A stretch of DNA of 64,000 nucleotides from Vespula vulgaris (taxonomy: Eukaryota > Arthropoda > Insecta > Hymenoptera > Vespidae). Each line of letters begins with the position of its first letter. Position 1 is the stretch's first letter. This document shows, in pieces, positions 44,891 through 58,325 of this stretch. The stretch covers positions 1,990,001-2,054,000 of the forward strand of contig NC_066592.1 of NCBI RefSeq assembly GCF_905475345.1, read 5' to 3'. Position numbers and translations under genes: made by a program. The notes beneath the pieces are model-generated. The model was not told the origin of the DNA. It ran no database searches and was given only the letters and a program-made list of their open reading frames with translations.

Positions 44891-46320
44891 TGTATCGAAC
44901 TTATCTCATTCGAAGCATATTTACACCCACACATATTTTAATAGATCATTTAACGTTATATTCGTTCTCTCTCTTTCTCTCTTTCCTTCTTTTTTTTATT
45001 TCACATAAATGCAGCATTCTTTTTTCGTTCGTACATTTTGAAAAAATTTTTACATATATAAAAATTACACCAGGAATTATAAAATCATTGTCCGACAGAT
45101 CAATACACAATTTATCGCAGAGTAGTATCAATCTTAAAACTAAACTTAGTCTAAACTAAGAGATATCATTTGCGAAGGAATGCGTTAAAAAAAGATTCGC
45201 CTGTACAAATATCGTCACCGTATCTACTATCTTCTTTCTTACTTAGAAAATATGAAAATAAAAAAATAAGAAAAAAAAAAAAAAGAAAAAGAAGTTCCTT
45301 CCACTTATTTTTATTTTTTATTATTTTTTATCTTCATCCTTTTCTTTTTTTTTTTTTTTTTTATTAACACACACGCACACTCCTTTTGGACGTATACATC
45401 ACGCAAATCCTAGTTTCACAGATTACAAATTTTTACAGAACGAGAGACAAGAGTTCTTAGTCGATAACTATCTAGAATCGATTGTTCTTTCTCGCGTGAC
45501 ATTTTCGACCGATTTTTTTTTCAAACTTTTCTTTGCGATTTGCAAGAAAAAAGAAAAGAAAAGAAGAAAAAAAAGAACAAAAAAGAAAAAAGATTAAAAA
45601 AATCTCTCAAAGTGGTTTCGTTCGATTTCACTTAGGAACTTATAGACCAACCCTGTGTCTCGTTAAATAATTAATAAAATAATAACATTAGTATACTACG
45701 AAAGACGAGAGATTTAATTCAATGATTTTCTCCTTATTTTTTCGATAAAAGATTTTAGAAAATCGTCACTGGTCCCATACAAGGCACAATGTGAAAAAAA
45801 AATTGACTTTTCGAGAGATTCGTCCTTTTATTAATTAATAATAATCCTCTTCCTTCTTCATCCCCTCTCCACTATTTTTTTTTGTGTGTCTCAATATCAA
45901 ACTTTTTCTTCTTTTTTTCTTCTTAATCTTTTTAATATATCAATGAATAATATAAATAAGGATCGTCCTAAAGTTTACTTTTCGTTATCACTTGTCTAAG
46001 ACTTCTTATTGGCTCGAAAGAAAAAAAAAGAAAAATCAAAAAAGAAAAAAAGGAGAAAAAGAAGAAAGATATAAACTACGCCATTTTTATTTAATATCGC
46101 AAATATGCAATAGATAAAAACGAAATCTCGATTAAGGTCCATACGTTAGCACGATAAAAAAGAGCCGAAGAAAAAGAAAAGAAAAAAAATAAATAAATAA
46201 ATCATCGGTAAGATGTCTTGAAAAGATTTTTATTTTTCTTCGAAAAATCCGTACCAAAGTTTTTCTCACCGTCGATATATCGATATACATGTATATAAAG
46301 AAACTATGCGATGATATTTG

Positions 46321-46321
46321 C

Positions 46322-46371
<50 letters not shown>

Positions 46372-46372
46372 T
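46321..46372. repeat. (AAT)n microsatellite
   Basis: About 17 AAT units, followed by a poly-A run. Confidence 0.95.
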
Positions 46373-46640
46373 AAAAAAAAAAAAAGTAAAAGAAATAAAC
46401 GTCTGTGTAAAAACGTCTTACTAAACGCACATCCGTTGTAATTCGTTACACACATGCTACACACACACACACACTTACACACACACACTCTCTCTCTCTC
46501 TCTCTCTTGGTCATTTTTAAAAATCAATATACTTATTAGAATATTATTTTATCGACAAGCTACCATAATCATAATCATAGTCATAATCATAATCATCGTC
46601 GTATACACGATATATCGCACCTGAGGGGCATTTAAATACA

Positions 46641-46672
<32 letters not shown>

Positions 46673-46796
46673 CATATACATATATATATATATATAAAAA
46701 AAAGAAGTCTCTTTAGAGGAAGTCACGTCGGGCCAATCGTCATTCGGTAGCACGACGATTCTCTCTCTCTCTCTCTTCCTCTCTCTAGAACGACGT

Positions 46797-46802
46797 TTTA
46801 TT
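46797..46802 (-). terminator. Candidate polyadenylation signal AATAAA for the Ptr-like gene
   Basis: On the minus strand this reads AATAAA, about 420 nt downstream of the TAA stop. A closer TATAAA variant is read from about 47149 to 47144. Either could direct cleavage. Nothing in the sequence decides between them, and AT-rich DNA produces such hexamers by chance. Confidence 0.25.
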
Positions 46803-47220
46803 CAGGAAGGCCACTTTCGTCTTTGCAAATCTTCGAACGGACGCAATTCTCCTCGGAGCACGTTACCTCTCACTAGCGAAGAAAAGTTGTACGACGACCG
46901 AGGATCGAGAAAAGTCAATGACCGGACCGAATTCCGACCGAATGCCTCTTTTTACGTATTAAATGTATTTACGTATTTAACGGGACGATTTTATATATTT
47001 ACATCCCTCACCATCACCCCAACCCCCCTTCTTCACCACGCAAGCAAGCAAGCAGGCAAGCAACTAACCAACCAACAAACCAAGCGACCGACCAACCAAT
47101 CAAGTAACTAACTAACCACAAGCCCGCCGGGCTTCCTCTCTTATTTATATCTTCCATACATATCATCTTTCAATCCCTTCCTTAATGATATCGAATAATT
47201 AACATTATTTTATTTTAGGC
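46803..47220 (-). other. Likely 3' untranslated region of the Ptr-like gene
   Basis: This stretch lies between the stop codon and the distal AATAAA candidate. It holds imperfect CAAG/CAAC/CCAA tetranucleotides at about 47038-47116 and a perfect 15-base palindrome AAGCCCGCCGGGCTT at 47120-47134, which on RNA would form a GC-rich hairpin. The extent is inferred from position only. Confidence 0.35.
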
Positions 47221-48822
47221 TTATGGATAACGTGGATCCGTGAGATACCTCGAGGACGTGTTATGAAGATTATGAAGATTATGATGAGATCGGCTACGTC
47301 TATAGTCTCTGTGAATTTGATTGGGCATTCGATATCCCAAATGCGGTCCTAGGTACGGTACTGTGCGGAATATACGTTGATCCGTAGAACGAGTATCTCT
47401 TGGCGAATGATGATCTTGTTTTATCGCGCCTGGATAATCGGGCGCGGGCTGCGTTTGTTGATGTCCTCCTCCTCCTCCTCCTCCTCCTCCTCCTCCTCCT
47501 CCACCTCCACCACCTCCTCCTACAGACCCACTAGCTCCTATCGTCGGTTGAAACTGTGATACACCGTAAAGAACGCCAATGGATCTTCTACAAAGCTCCT
47601 GTTGATGTTTCCGCTTTTCCTCGTCCAATTCACGCTGACGTCTTCTACTTTGCGAGGAACCACTCTCAGTGGAATTGCTATCCTCGCTAGTACCCAATCC
47701 CGGATCGCGTTCCTCGAATGCTGCCAAACTCGTAGACGGACTCGGTTGAAGAGATTTGATCATGCCTGTGTGATGATAGTACGACAAAGTAGGGTGAGGT
47801 ATAACGAAAGGTTGTTTAAGTTTATCGATCAACTCTTTCTCGATTATACCGTTCCTCGTTACCTTGTCCACCTTATCGTTTTCTTCATCGTCGTTTCTAT
47901 TCGAACTTGTACAAGAGCCTGGACCAAATATGGACAATAATACCGGCAAGAGAAATAGACCGTGCATGGCACCGATGAATATAACCAAAAATACCATTTT
48001 GAAGAATACCAAGAATATATACGTCCCGGCTAATAACAATGCGACCAGACCGAGTATAGTCGATGCCGCACCTTGTACAATCGGCAAGCCCAAACTGTAC
48101 AAACTTTCTTTAACCCTATCCTCAGGCGTGACTTTCTTCGAGCTCATATAGGCGTAACATATGTGAGCCGTGAAGTCTACGCTGAATCCGATACACATTA
48201 TCAGATTTATCATAGAAATGCTGTCGAGATTGACGTTCCACAGGGCCATGTAACCGGCCACCCCGAGCTCGATCGAGACGATACAAAATGCAACCCAAAG
48301 ACAACACAATACATTAGGTATGAAGATAAAACTGATAAGCATCATCACCAATGCGCCAAATATCATACACTGTATACTGGTAGGCCTGACCAATTCGAAT
48401 TGATCGAAAAATACGAAATACGGGTGAAATACGCTCGCGTTTAACAAGGAATCCTTGCATATCTTTCGTAACTCCTTGACCATCTCTTTTTCCTGATTCG
48501 TACCGCTTACGTTTACTGCCTGTATCAAAAATCTACTTGCGACTATGTGTTCGTCGTTATCGTCGAATTTAACGTCGAGTGAAAACGTACTGGTGGAATA
48601 TAGCCATATCTCTTTTAACGCCTTGATAAAGCTACCCTCGTCTTTGATGGTCACATTTAGGTAGTCCTCGTTTCGCGATACGTAACTTAGGAAGCTGCGC
48701 AACCAGCTTTCCGTGTAGATCGGTGCGCTTATGTACGAACTAGCCTCGAGGGATCTCGTGAGGTTCTCCATTTGCTGCTGTATCTCTGGATCGCTATAGT
48801 CGTACTCGCCGGACACGACCAC
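47221..48822 (-). CDS. Ptr-like gene, last exon: extracellular loop 2, TM8-TM12, cytoplasmic tail and stop
   Basis: This is a 533-codon terminal exon after the acceptor ctaattttacag, in phase 0, so it begins VVVSGEYDYSDPEIQQQ. Exon residues 1-145 are the extracellular loop, with four N-glycosylation sequons (NLT, NVT, NVS, NAS). TM8 to TM12 span about 148-299, and GFSVD at 212-216 is the TM10 acidic motif. A tail of about 230 residues follows. It contains an Asp/Glu-rich stretch, a Ser-rich stretch, the charged helix-like RRRQRELDEEKRKHQQELCRR, 19 consecutive glycines coded by a CCT/CCA repeat (exon residues 435-453), and a basic His/Arg-rich end finishing DPRYP. The tail is longer than the family core needs and is probably fast-evolving. 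The TAA stop is at 47223-47221. Confidence 0.96.
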   Translation of the reverse strand: MVVSGEYDYSDPEIQQQMENLTRSLEASSYISAPIYTESWLRSFLSYVSRNEDYLNVTIKDEGSFIKALKEIWLYSTSTFSLDVKFDDNDEHIVASRFLIQAVNVSGTNQEKEMVKELRKICKDSLLNASVFHPYFVFFDQFELVRPTSIQCMIFGALVMMLISFIFIPNVLCCLWVAFCIVSIELGVAGYMALWNVNLDSISMINLIMCIGFSVDFTAHICYAYMSSKKVTPEDRVKESLYSLGLPIVQGAASTILGLVALLLAGTYIFLVFFKMVFLVIFIGAMHGLFLLPVLLSIFGPGSCTSSNRNDDEENDKVDKVTRNGIIEKELIDKLKQPFVIPHPTLSYYHHTGMIKSLQPSPSTSLAAFEERDPGLGTSEDSNSTESGSSQSRRRQRELDEEKRKHQQELCRRSIGVLYGVSQFQPTIGASGSVGGGGGGGGGGGGGGGGGGGHQQTQPAPDYPGAIKQDHHSPRDTRSTDQRIFRTVPYLGPHLGYRMPNQIHRDYRRSRSHHNLHNLHNTSSRYLTDPRYP

Positions 48823-51190
48823 CTGTAAAATTAGAAAGAGAATGTCTCTGTGTATATATATCTTACATTAGTATGTCCGTATGTTATATTCTCTCTTTTC
48901 TTTATATACGTACGTACGTACGTACGTACGTACGTACGTACGTGTGTGTGTGCGAAAGAGAAAGAGAAAGATAGAGAAAGGAACTGCTGTCTGAGATACA
49001 AACGTACAGCTAGGATGTGTTTGCGTGAAAGCAATCTCGTGAAAGTGGCCCTCCAGGGACTTTTTTTGGATCGGCAGACGAACCAACGCCAATGTATACC
49101 AGGGATAGATGGGGGTGGGGGAAGACGAGGGCTAGGTGAGGGAGAGGAAAGACCAGGGGTAGGAGGACACACATGTGTATACACAGACGCATACACACGT
49201 GCACAGTTTACACGACGAAAATGTTTTTACGTCTTCCTCTCTCTCTCTCTCTCACACACACACAATGAAATCCTCTTCCTTCTTTTATTTCAATTTTTCC
49301 TTTCTATTTTTCTCTCTTCATCGATTATTACACTCCATTTTATTTTTATTTATTTAAAAATAAAGCGAAAAGTAATTCAAGATTATTGTGTCGGTCTAAT
49401 CATAACGATGTTAATTTAATGCAAAGATATGTGTGTGTGTGTGTTTCGATAATTGCGAAGGTTGGAACGCACGTGAATCCGATTAGACGTGATAGAAATT
49501 AGATAATATAATATCGTGATATAAATAGGAAGAATTATAGAATCGTGAGATTTTATTCGATTGTTTTATAAGACGGTTGAATTAATATTTCTGGGATATA
49601 AGTATATTGATCGAGATAATCGTGACAGTTTCTAACGTTACTACAAACTATAATTTCATGATAAAAATTGATACTGTTTATAAAAATGAGAGATTATTCG
49701 ACAATTTTATAAGAAAATTTAAGAAATATTCAAAATGTATATATATACATAAACATATACATAAATATATATATAATATATATTTAAATATATAAAATAA
49801 ATAAATATATATATACATATATATAAAAATAATTGTATTAGCTATTTATGTCATATAAACTAGACGAAATTCTAATCTCATCATAAAAATTGATATTGCC
49901 TATAAAATCGAGAAATTGTATTCGACGATTTTATAAGAAAATTTAATAAATATCCGAAATGTACGTAAATGTATACACGTATGTATATATATACACATAC
50001 ACACACACACACATATATATATATTCAATTCGATCAGCTTCTTCTCAGCTGATTGGAATCGTCGTCGTCGTAACCATTGACGCAATACACAAGTTGTTAC
50101 TTTTCACAAACTCAGTTGGCCGTCGACATGGAGAAAGTTGTTTTAAGTGAAAGAAAAGTGTTACTACTACGTACACAGCAAAGGAGAATACGTATATAAG
50201 AGAGAGGGGAAGGGGGAGGGGAGATAAACGTGACATAATTATTGTGCGTTAACTATACTCCAAATAAAACATACGCGAGACTCATTTCTCGTAACAAAAT
50301 CGATGCTTACCACTCGATTACAAACGACTTACAATTCGTACTAACATTACATATATATATATATATATTTATCTGATTATACGAATCCCCGTTACGAGAA
50401 AGTTCTCGCTAAAATTTCATCCTTTTCGAATCATCGAAAATTCCAAGAACAACGTGGAAGTGAAATTTTCGAAGGTGTGTCGCTCGTAGAAATCGTCACG
50501 TGACCAATTATGCAAGAAGTGATTTTTAAATTGAAAGATATTTGACGTGTAACTTGAATCTTTTTTTTTTTACTCTTCTTTTTGTTAACTTTTTTTTTTT
50601 TTTTTAATATCAACGAAAGTTACGTATACATGAGCCCGATTTTGTACATATCAATTGTATTCTAGCATCTATAATAACAAGCATGCATTTGTGTGCATGG
50701 GTTTGTGTGTGTGTATTTGTATAAAGTACAACTCATAAATCAATGTACTATATCTACTAGTATTCACTAGTATTTATATAGTATGATATATATCAAATAT
50801 ACACAAAGCGCAACTCGTAAATTAACAGGGTAAAATAACAGATAGCTACGACATAATCGTACAGTATATATCAAGAAAATATCGTTTTAGTATATTCTAG
50901 TCGAAGCAATTCCATTTACCAATAAATTGTACGATCTAACGATTCAAATATAAAGCGACTTATTAAATATCACGATTGATTGATTGACGTATCATCGATT
51001 ATAAACATTTTAGAATTCTAAAACGTCGTTAAAAATGTTTTCAAAACGATTCCGAAATCCATACGTTTGTCTCTTGATTAAAAATTTTTTCTTTATAAAC
51101 AGATCGTAAAAAAAATGTTAAAAATTATTTCGAAACGATCTCAAGTACGTTCGTTTCGAATTAAAATTTCTTTCTTGTACGATTCAGAAA

Positions 51191-51229
<39 letters not shown>

Positions 51230-52089
51230 ATCCAGGAATAATATCTCTTTACAAGATAAATAATCTTATTAATATTAAATCCATCTACAATAGATCGTGA
51301 GTTCACGTAAGAAGAAAAGTTGTGTAATCTAAACGTACCTGTATTCTATAAGGAAATTCACGGAAGTAAAAGTCTTCGCGATCGTAGAAGGCAATCGAGT
51401 AAGAATCTTCCTTGGAAAGCTTTCGTCGATCCAATCCTTCCTGGAGTGTAGTCAGTCCGTATAAAGCACCGAGTAAATAACATATGAAGATGAATATGAT
51501 AATGGCCTTGACAGGACGACAATTCAAAGCTGCAGCCAGGTAGTCCCGGAACCAGGTCATGCATCCGTGTTCAGGATTGTCAATTGGATTCTTTGGATCG
51601 TCAGGATCGACCCCTCCAGTACAGAACAGTCGATAAAGCCAAGATCGATGAGCTGCAATCAGAGAGAAAAAAGAGAGAGAAAAAAAAGAAATAAATATAT
51701 TTCAATCCACAGTACTATTGATTTTTTCATGAAAGTCGATCTTTTCAAAGTATCTTAGTATAATAATTTAACGTTATTAAAATAATCCTAACAACAATCC
51801 TTCGAAGTGTTCGAAAATAAAAGATCTTAACGACGGTCTGGCTCGTTTTCTTAAGATTTTTTCATTTTAATAAATAATAATTTTTATAAGAATACATTTA
51901 TCGTGTTATTGCTAATTAAAACGATACTATTTACTCGTTCTTATGTGCTTAACATTCTAGAGAAATAATTTGTTAAATTACTCGAATGTAAAAGTGTCTC
52001 AAAGAAAAAACAAAAAAAAAAAAATAAACAAATAAAGAAAAAATAAAGAAAAAATATGTATTATGGGCTTGGATCATAAATTATGAATC

Positions 52090-52128
<39 letters not shown>

Positions 52129-52507
52129 AATAATAATAATAATAAAAATTATTCACTTCTCATTACGATTGTTCTATTATTATCCTTCTTAAAATTTAAT
52201 GAATAAACAAATCATTCCATTGCATTTAATTAATGATATTACTCATACTCCTTGATAGAGATATAAAAGAAGACATTTATAATTGATCAATACACTGAAT
52301 CTTAGAAAAGAAATTTTTTAAACTATTCAATCGTACATTGAACAACATTTAGAATAACAAAAAAAAATCTCCAACCACACACACACACAACACACACACA
52401 CACACACATGTATATCGCGATGCATACAATCGAAGATTTCGAGACAAAATCGAGAGAAAGTATCGTACGCTATTACTATTCTAACTCTACTACCAGAACA
52501 GTACTAT

Positions 52508-52560
<53 letters not shown>

Positions 52561-55500
52561 TTACAACTACTATTACTATTACTACACTACCACTATTATA
52601 CTTTAGTCGTTACATAAGGAAGGCGATCTAACGAATAAACGACACTCGAAACGTAATACTCGTCTATTTTCTGACGTAATATGCCCGGCAGGTAGTAGGT
52701 ATGTCCCGTTTCTAAAGGCGTAACGAGATTTCAAATCGCGCTCGACGAAACGACGAAACTCGGCCGATGACAATGCACCCACCCTCGGTCTCCTCTTCGT
52801 CCTTTCCCATCCTCTCTCATCCACTTCAAAATCACCTCCTCCTCCTACAAAACCTTCAACTCCTAGTCTACCTTCCTACTTCCACATCCTAAACGACGAC
52901 TATGACGATACACAACAACGACGACGACAACGCAACGACGATGACGACGACGACGACGACGACGAAGACGACGACGACGACGAGGACGACGTATGAAAGC
53001 ATCGGAGCAGGCCATTGTGTTGTACTTTTCTCGATATCGATGCCAAAGTGAAAATTTCTCAGAATGCTACTTTTTCTTCGTCTCTTTTTCTTTTTTATCT
53101 TTCTCTCTCTCTCTATCTATCTCTTTCTGTCTGTCTTTTTCTGTCTCTTTCTTTCTTTCTTTCCGTATCCTTTACAATACTTTTGCGTGCAGGTGTATAC
53201 GTGTACGTTTTGTGTATTTATGTGTGTTTTCTTAAACGGGGAAAATAAAAAGGATGAGAAAGAGTATGAAAGATAGTAAAGAATCTTTAGCAAACTTCTT
53301 TTGAGCTTTTTCATTTTTTTTCCCTTCTTCTTATTTTTCTCATCCTTTTCTTTCTTCACGTTTTTCTTGTTCTTGTTCTTTTTCTTTTTCTTGTTGTTCT
53401 TCTTCTACTTCTACTTCTACTTCTACTTTTTTTTTTAGATTCTAACTTTTTTAATTTTCTCTTGAATATAAATTTGTTCAAGTGGAATACATCATTATTG
53501 ATCAGTTTGATAAATTTTTATACAGTCGAAATGTCGTATATTAATATCTATATACAGTGTTTATGTATCGTTGATAATAAATAATAATTTATAATAAATA
53601 ATTATATTTAAATTTAATTATATTTATTAATTATATAAATTATATAATTATATAAATTCATTATATTTAAGTAATTAAATTTAGTTTATAAAAAAGATAA
53701 TAAATAATATTTTTACATTGTCTCTATATCTTGATATTATCTAAATATCTATAGAAATCATTTTTACGATTAGATCCAAATGAAAAAAAAAATAAATAAA
53801 TAAATAAAAATCGAGTCGTATAATTTCCAAAAATACGAGAAGAATGAATGAATGGTAAAACGATTGAATTGTGAATTTATATATATTAAAACTGATAATC
53901 TCTTGTAAAGAATCGATGAGTTGAGAATTAGTTATTAGATTTTTTAGATTTTTATGCGTTAAGCATGAATACCTTCTTTCTCTTCCTCGTCATAATAACA
54001 ACTGCTCGACGAAACGATCTGAGAGAAGTCGTATATATAGACCAACAAAATCAAGCAATAATGTAGTCATAAAACTTGTCCGCGCAATTTTCGAGCAATT
54101 CGTTCGAAATACGATACTCTTATAAAACGAACGTTTCGCATTCTATTCTAACGGGCCTATTCTCGTTTATGTAGAAAGTATGTTCTTCGTATAATAAAAA
54201 GTATATGAAAGTACAAGTAAAAACCAACGAATGATACGTTTGAGGTAACAGTCCCTTGTGAAAGTGATTCCGGGTAAAGATGGAACTCTTTGAGAGTCTT
54301 TGAAAAGTTCGATAAATATCTTCTGTTATATCTCTCGTTATCCTTTCAAAATTAAATAACAATAGTTCTTCCAAACAAAACCGATATATAATCTCCTGAT
54401 TTCTCTATAGTATATAATAATATTTTAACTAATTATCTAATAAACTAACTATCCAATTAATTAATTAATTAAACAATTAACGCGTCGAAATTTAATAATT
54501 TTTTTTTCTTCTTTATGATTAAACTCTTCATCCGTTAATAGACTAGTTTCAAGTATAATAAGAGTTATATTATATAATTGTTTCAATTGGATCGATCATT
54601 CACAGACATCATCATATATATATATGTATAAATGATTAGAATTGTTAATTGTTATATTAAAACGATATATCATACTCACATGATTTCGAAAGCGGCTGTA
54701 CTTTGCAACAAACGACGCTGTGAAGATTCTTTTGCTCGCAATAACCGCTTATGGCAACGCATCCAGAAAAGAAGGTTAAATGAAAGAGGAAGGTGAATAC
54801 TACGGCAAAACCTGCGTTCACGTAAACAAAAATAAATTGTGAAAACTTTGATACAAGTATCAGTGGCTTGAAAGAAACGAAAATGAATGAGAACAAAACA
54901 TAGAAAACATTACAGTACGTTGACGTACCGAGATGTTAGCTCTTTGTAAATATTATGTTTCTTTTTTTCTTTCTTTTTTTTTTTTTTTTAATTCCATCTA
55001 TTTCATAAAATAAAGAATATATATATATATAGTTATGTATTACCAAACAATTATTTTGTTTCTTAACGTTAGTCAGTAATCCTATCTATATGTATATTAC
55101 ATACATACACCGATATATCCGTGATCGTAAAGAAAAACGGCGCATGTTACATGTTTTCACTTTCGAAACACGTATTTATACGTTATCGTTTAACAGTTCT
55201 GCACTCCTATTCTTTCTATTATATTTTGCACGGTTAAATGGCATTATTTTGTTAGATCGTGTATAACATTTGTTTGTATCAATAGATTTACATAAATACA
55301 GAGATTAAATTCTATTATTTTTTTTTTTCTTTTCAATATATAACAATCGCCTTTTAACGAATTTGTTTTTTTCCCTACGTATGCAACATTTTTTTCTTTA
55401 TTATATAATAACAGATAAATATCTTAATAAGAAATTAAATTGAATTATTTTCTTTTTTTTTTCGATATATAACAATCGTTCACAGATAAATCACAGATAA

Positions 55501-56475
55501 ACAAACTCAAATGCAATATTTTATAAATCGTAACCCGCGTCATTCTTTTCCTTTAAAATTAGAAATAAATTCTCTAGTGCGAGAGACTGCGAGATTAACT
55601 CTCATTATTTGTTCTTATTTCGATAACAATTGTTGAAATGAATTATTTTCCTCCGCCATAAATATACACGTAATCCATATATAGATTCTTATAGAACACA
55701 GTTTCAATGCGTGTAAAATCAAAAAGTTTCCAAGATTGCAAACCATCTTCGACGTCATTTTTCAGTCAACGTTATTTCTTTACAATTACAGAGATACATA
55801 TGCTTGTAAAAATATCTATATGGGAGATAAAATTGGATAAGTTAAAGATGGCGAGAGTGTAAGAAAGTCTGCTGGTAAGAATATATAATACATACAACGT
55901 TCTCTTTACACTTTCACTATAAACGTGAATGAACGATTCTCGTATGTACCTGGACATCTTTTAAAACATCTTACTGGACGGACTAACCAAGTAAAACAAA
56001 GTGTTTACACGCGTATAGTAATACAGACATATACATATATATATCTATATAATAAGTAAATAATTAAAATGAACGTCAAATAGTATTTACATATTTAAAT
56101 ACCTGAGTAAATGCAGAATATTTGTACCGAAGGAAATGGCGATAAAATACCAATGAAGAACGATATCATGTCGGTCAAAGACGTGATCGTGATCGACACA
56201 GCAGCCTCGCTCAAGGTTTGAGCCATTCTCTCAGGTACGGGTTTGGTAATACACGTTCGTCTCCAGGCAGCCAACATTACAAATGTATCATCGATTCCAA
56301 TACCTAAAATATATAGATACGGTACACGTATACATACACACACACACACATATATATATAGACGATTATATAAATTAATCAAATGTAATTCCATTTCAAA
56401 ATCGATAGAAGAAAGATACATACAAGATACACACACACATATACATATATATATATGTACATATAGATATATATA

Positions 56476-56520
<45 letters not shown>

Positions 56521-56673
56521 TATATCTTTTGACAATATAACAAAGGGTATTGATCTATAGTAAAATATAATGAAATAAAATACACAGGTAGATGTATGTA
56601 ATTAGACCATTGGATATCATTGTTATTAGTATCGTTATCGATTCGATTATTGAATAATTGTGTCAATAGAGAA

Positions 56674-56728
<55 letters not shown>

Positions 56729-57027
56729 CTAACGAGTCATATCTATTATTTAAACGGTAGTGTATTAATACGATATCTATAATTATGCGTAGAATCATTA
56801 TTTATTATTCATTATTCATTATTATTATTACTATTGTTGTTATTGTTATTATTGTTGTTGTTGTTATTGTTGTTGTTATTATTACTGTTTCGATTCATTT
56901 GTTTTGTATATACATACGTATCGTATGTAATACGAGCTAATTAATAACAATAAGAATGAATCACGAAATAGATGTATTTTAAATAATACAAGTCAAGATG
57001 TTTTTGGTTCATATTGATTATTCATAA

Positions 57028-57067
<40 letters not shown>

Positions 57068-57452
57068 GTCTGTCTGTCTCTCTCTCTCTTTCTTTCGTAC
57101 TTGTGAAAATAATAAATGTATGCGCCATCGTCGTTGTCATCCTTCCCCTTTGTCTTTGTCTTCGTTGAAATTATTTAAGAGCATAAGGAATTAGTTTTTA
57201 AAATGATTATCATTCTCAAACTATTCTTGTCGCGTGACTCAGGTCAACGATGTTCAATATTCCGACGGATTTGTCATCGAACCTCCCTTTACTTTTCTTT
57301 TTCTTTTCTTTTTTCTTGGTTCTTCTTTTTTTTTTTCTTTGGTTTGTTCGTTCATCATGGAATCGTATATATATGGTGTACGTATACCATATGATTATCG
57401 CATTAATTATACGGCGAGAAGTTGCAAATAAAATGACTGACTGTCTGATTAT

Positions 57453-57493
<41 letters not shown>

Positions 57494-58283
57494 TCGATGG
57501 GATGATTCAGTGAGTCACTACTTTATTACATGATTCAATTCAATGTCGTACATATGACGAACGTACTTCCACGTAGGTATATTAATATCTTCTATCACGA
57601 TCTATTCTAACGATGGGAACGATAAATTTTGTTCGAGACATATACATATCTATGTACATATGTGTGTGTGTATACATAGAGGGAGATTAGTTAGGGTGAA
57701 TCGATTATCTTTTGATTCCTTTCCTTTAAATGTAACTTCATTTCTCCGAAAAATTTGAAATCGAATTTTTTATTCTTATATCGGAAATGAAAGATTATAC
57801 GTAGACGAGTCGAACGTTCTCAAATGATTTGCTTATCTGATAAAAGATTAATCGATATTATTTTAATATCATTTAAGAATAATTTCGAACCGTGATTGTC
57901 TACTTTGGAAAAAGAGAAAAAATTGAAAAAAAGTTGAAATAGCTTCAACAAGTATGAATATAGAAATCGAGTCATTCATACAATTTTACTCCCTTTTCTA
58001 ATATTTATATATATATTTTTTTTATTAAATAAAATACTTCGTATCGTCTTCAAATGAATCGTCAAAAATTCTTTTTTTTTTAATTATCATTTGAAGATTT
58101 TTTTTAGCAATATGTTCTAATCCTTGTAACTTCCTTACGAATAAATATCTTGAAACAAAAACTTAAATGTGTCTCCACGAATTAAACTAAATAAAAAGAG
58201 GCGAAAGTTGAAAATAAAAAAAAATGAAAAAAAAATTGAAAGAAAAGAAAACTATTTTATAGAATGTAGAATCACCTATAATA

Positions 58284-58325
<42 letters not shown>

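Larger units (their letters stand above)
44281..46796. other. Non-coding interval between tRNA-Val and the Ptr-like gene
   Basis: AT-rich, with the long AAT array, poly-A/T runs near 45265-45362, an AAT array at 46321-46372, CA+CT at 46465-46506, CATA/TA at 46637-46697 and CT at 46760-46787. No gene is supported. Confidence 0.8.
48823..51338 (-). other. Intron of the Ptr-like gene (2.5 kb)
   Basis: This GT-AG intron is bounded by GTACGT and ttttacag. Close to its 3' end on the minus strand lie an (ACGT)n tract at 48905-48942 and a G-rich run at 49110-49170 on the plus strand. Further in are CT/CA repeats at 49231-49264, a TCACGTGA palindrome at 50496-50503 and an (AAAT)n tract at 51186-51231. 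No coding signal is visible. Confidence 0.9.
51653..54679 (-). other. Intron of the Ptr-like gene (3.0 kb)
   Basis: This GT-AG intron is bounded by GTGAGT and ttgcag. It contains CAA then AAT repeats at 52090-52145, CA at 52378-52410, ACT at 52504-52562, a CpG-containing patch at about 52615-52830, GAC repeats at 52905-52992, a pyrimidine-rich stretch at 53090-53165 and an AAAT tract at 53785-53810. The patch at 52615-52830 is the only high-complexity part. I could not assign a function to it. Confidence 0.9.

Noticed and set aside
44611..44941. Poly-Ile frames on both strands
   Set aside because: They are the AAT array in two directions.
1..47220. Transposase, reverse transcriptase or viral remnants
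   Set aside because: I looked for catalytic-type motifs in the longer non-repeat frames and found none. Very short or eroded elements cannot be excluded by eye.
51358..51560. Alternative start at the methionine within the TM7 exon
   Set aside because: The frame is open and family-like upstream to the acceptor at 51653, so this methionine is internal.
52085..52145. CAA repeat as a coding polyglutamine tract
   Set aside because: It lies inside an intron of the Ptr-like gene and is not flanked by coding sequence.
54120..54374. Minus-strand 84-residue frame inside an intron
   Set aside because: It lies within a confirmed intron, does not match the phase of the neighbouring exons and has no family features.
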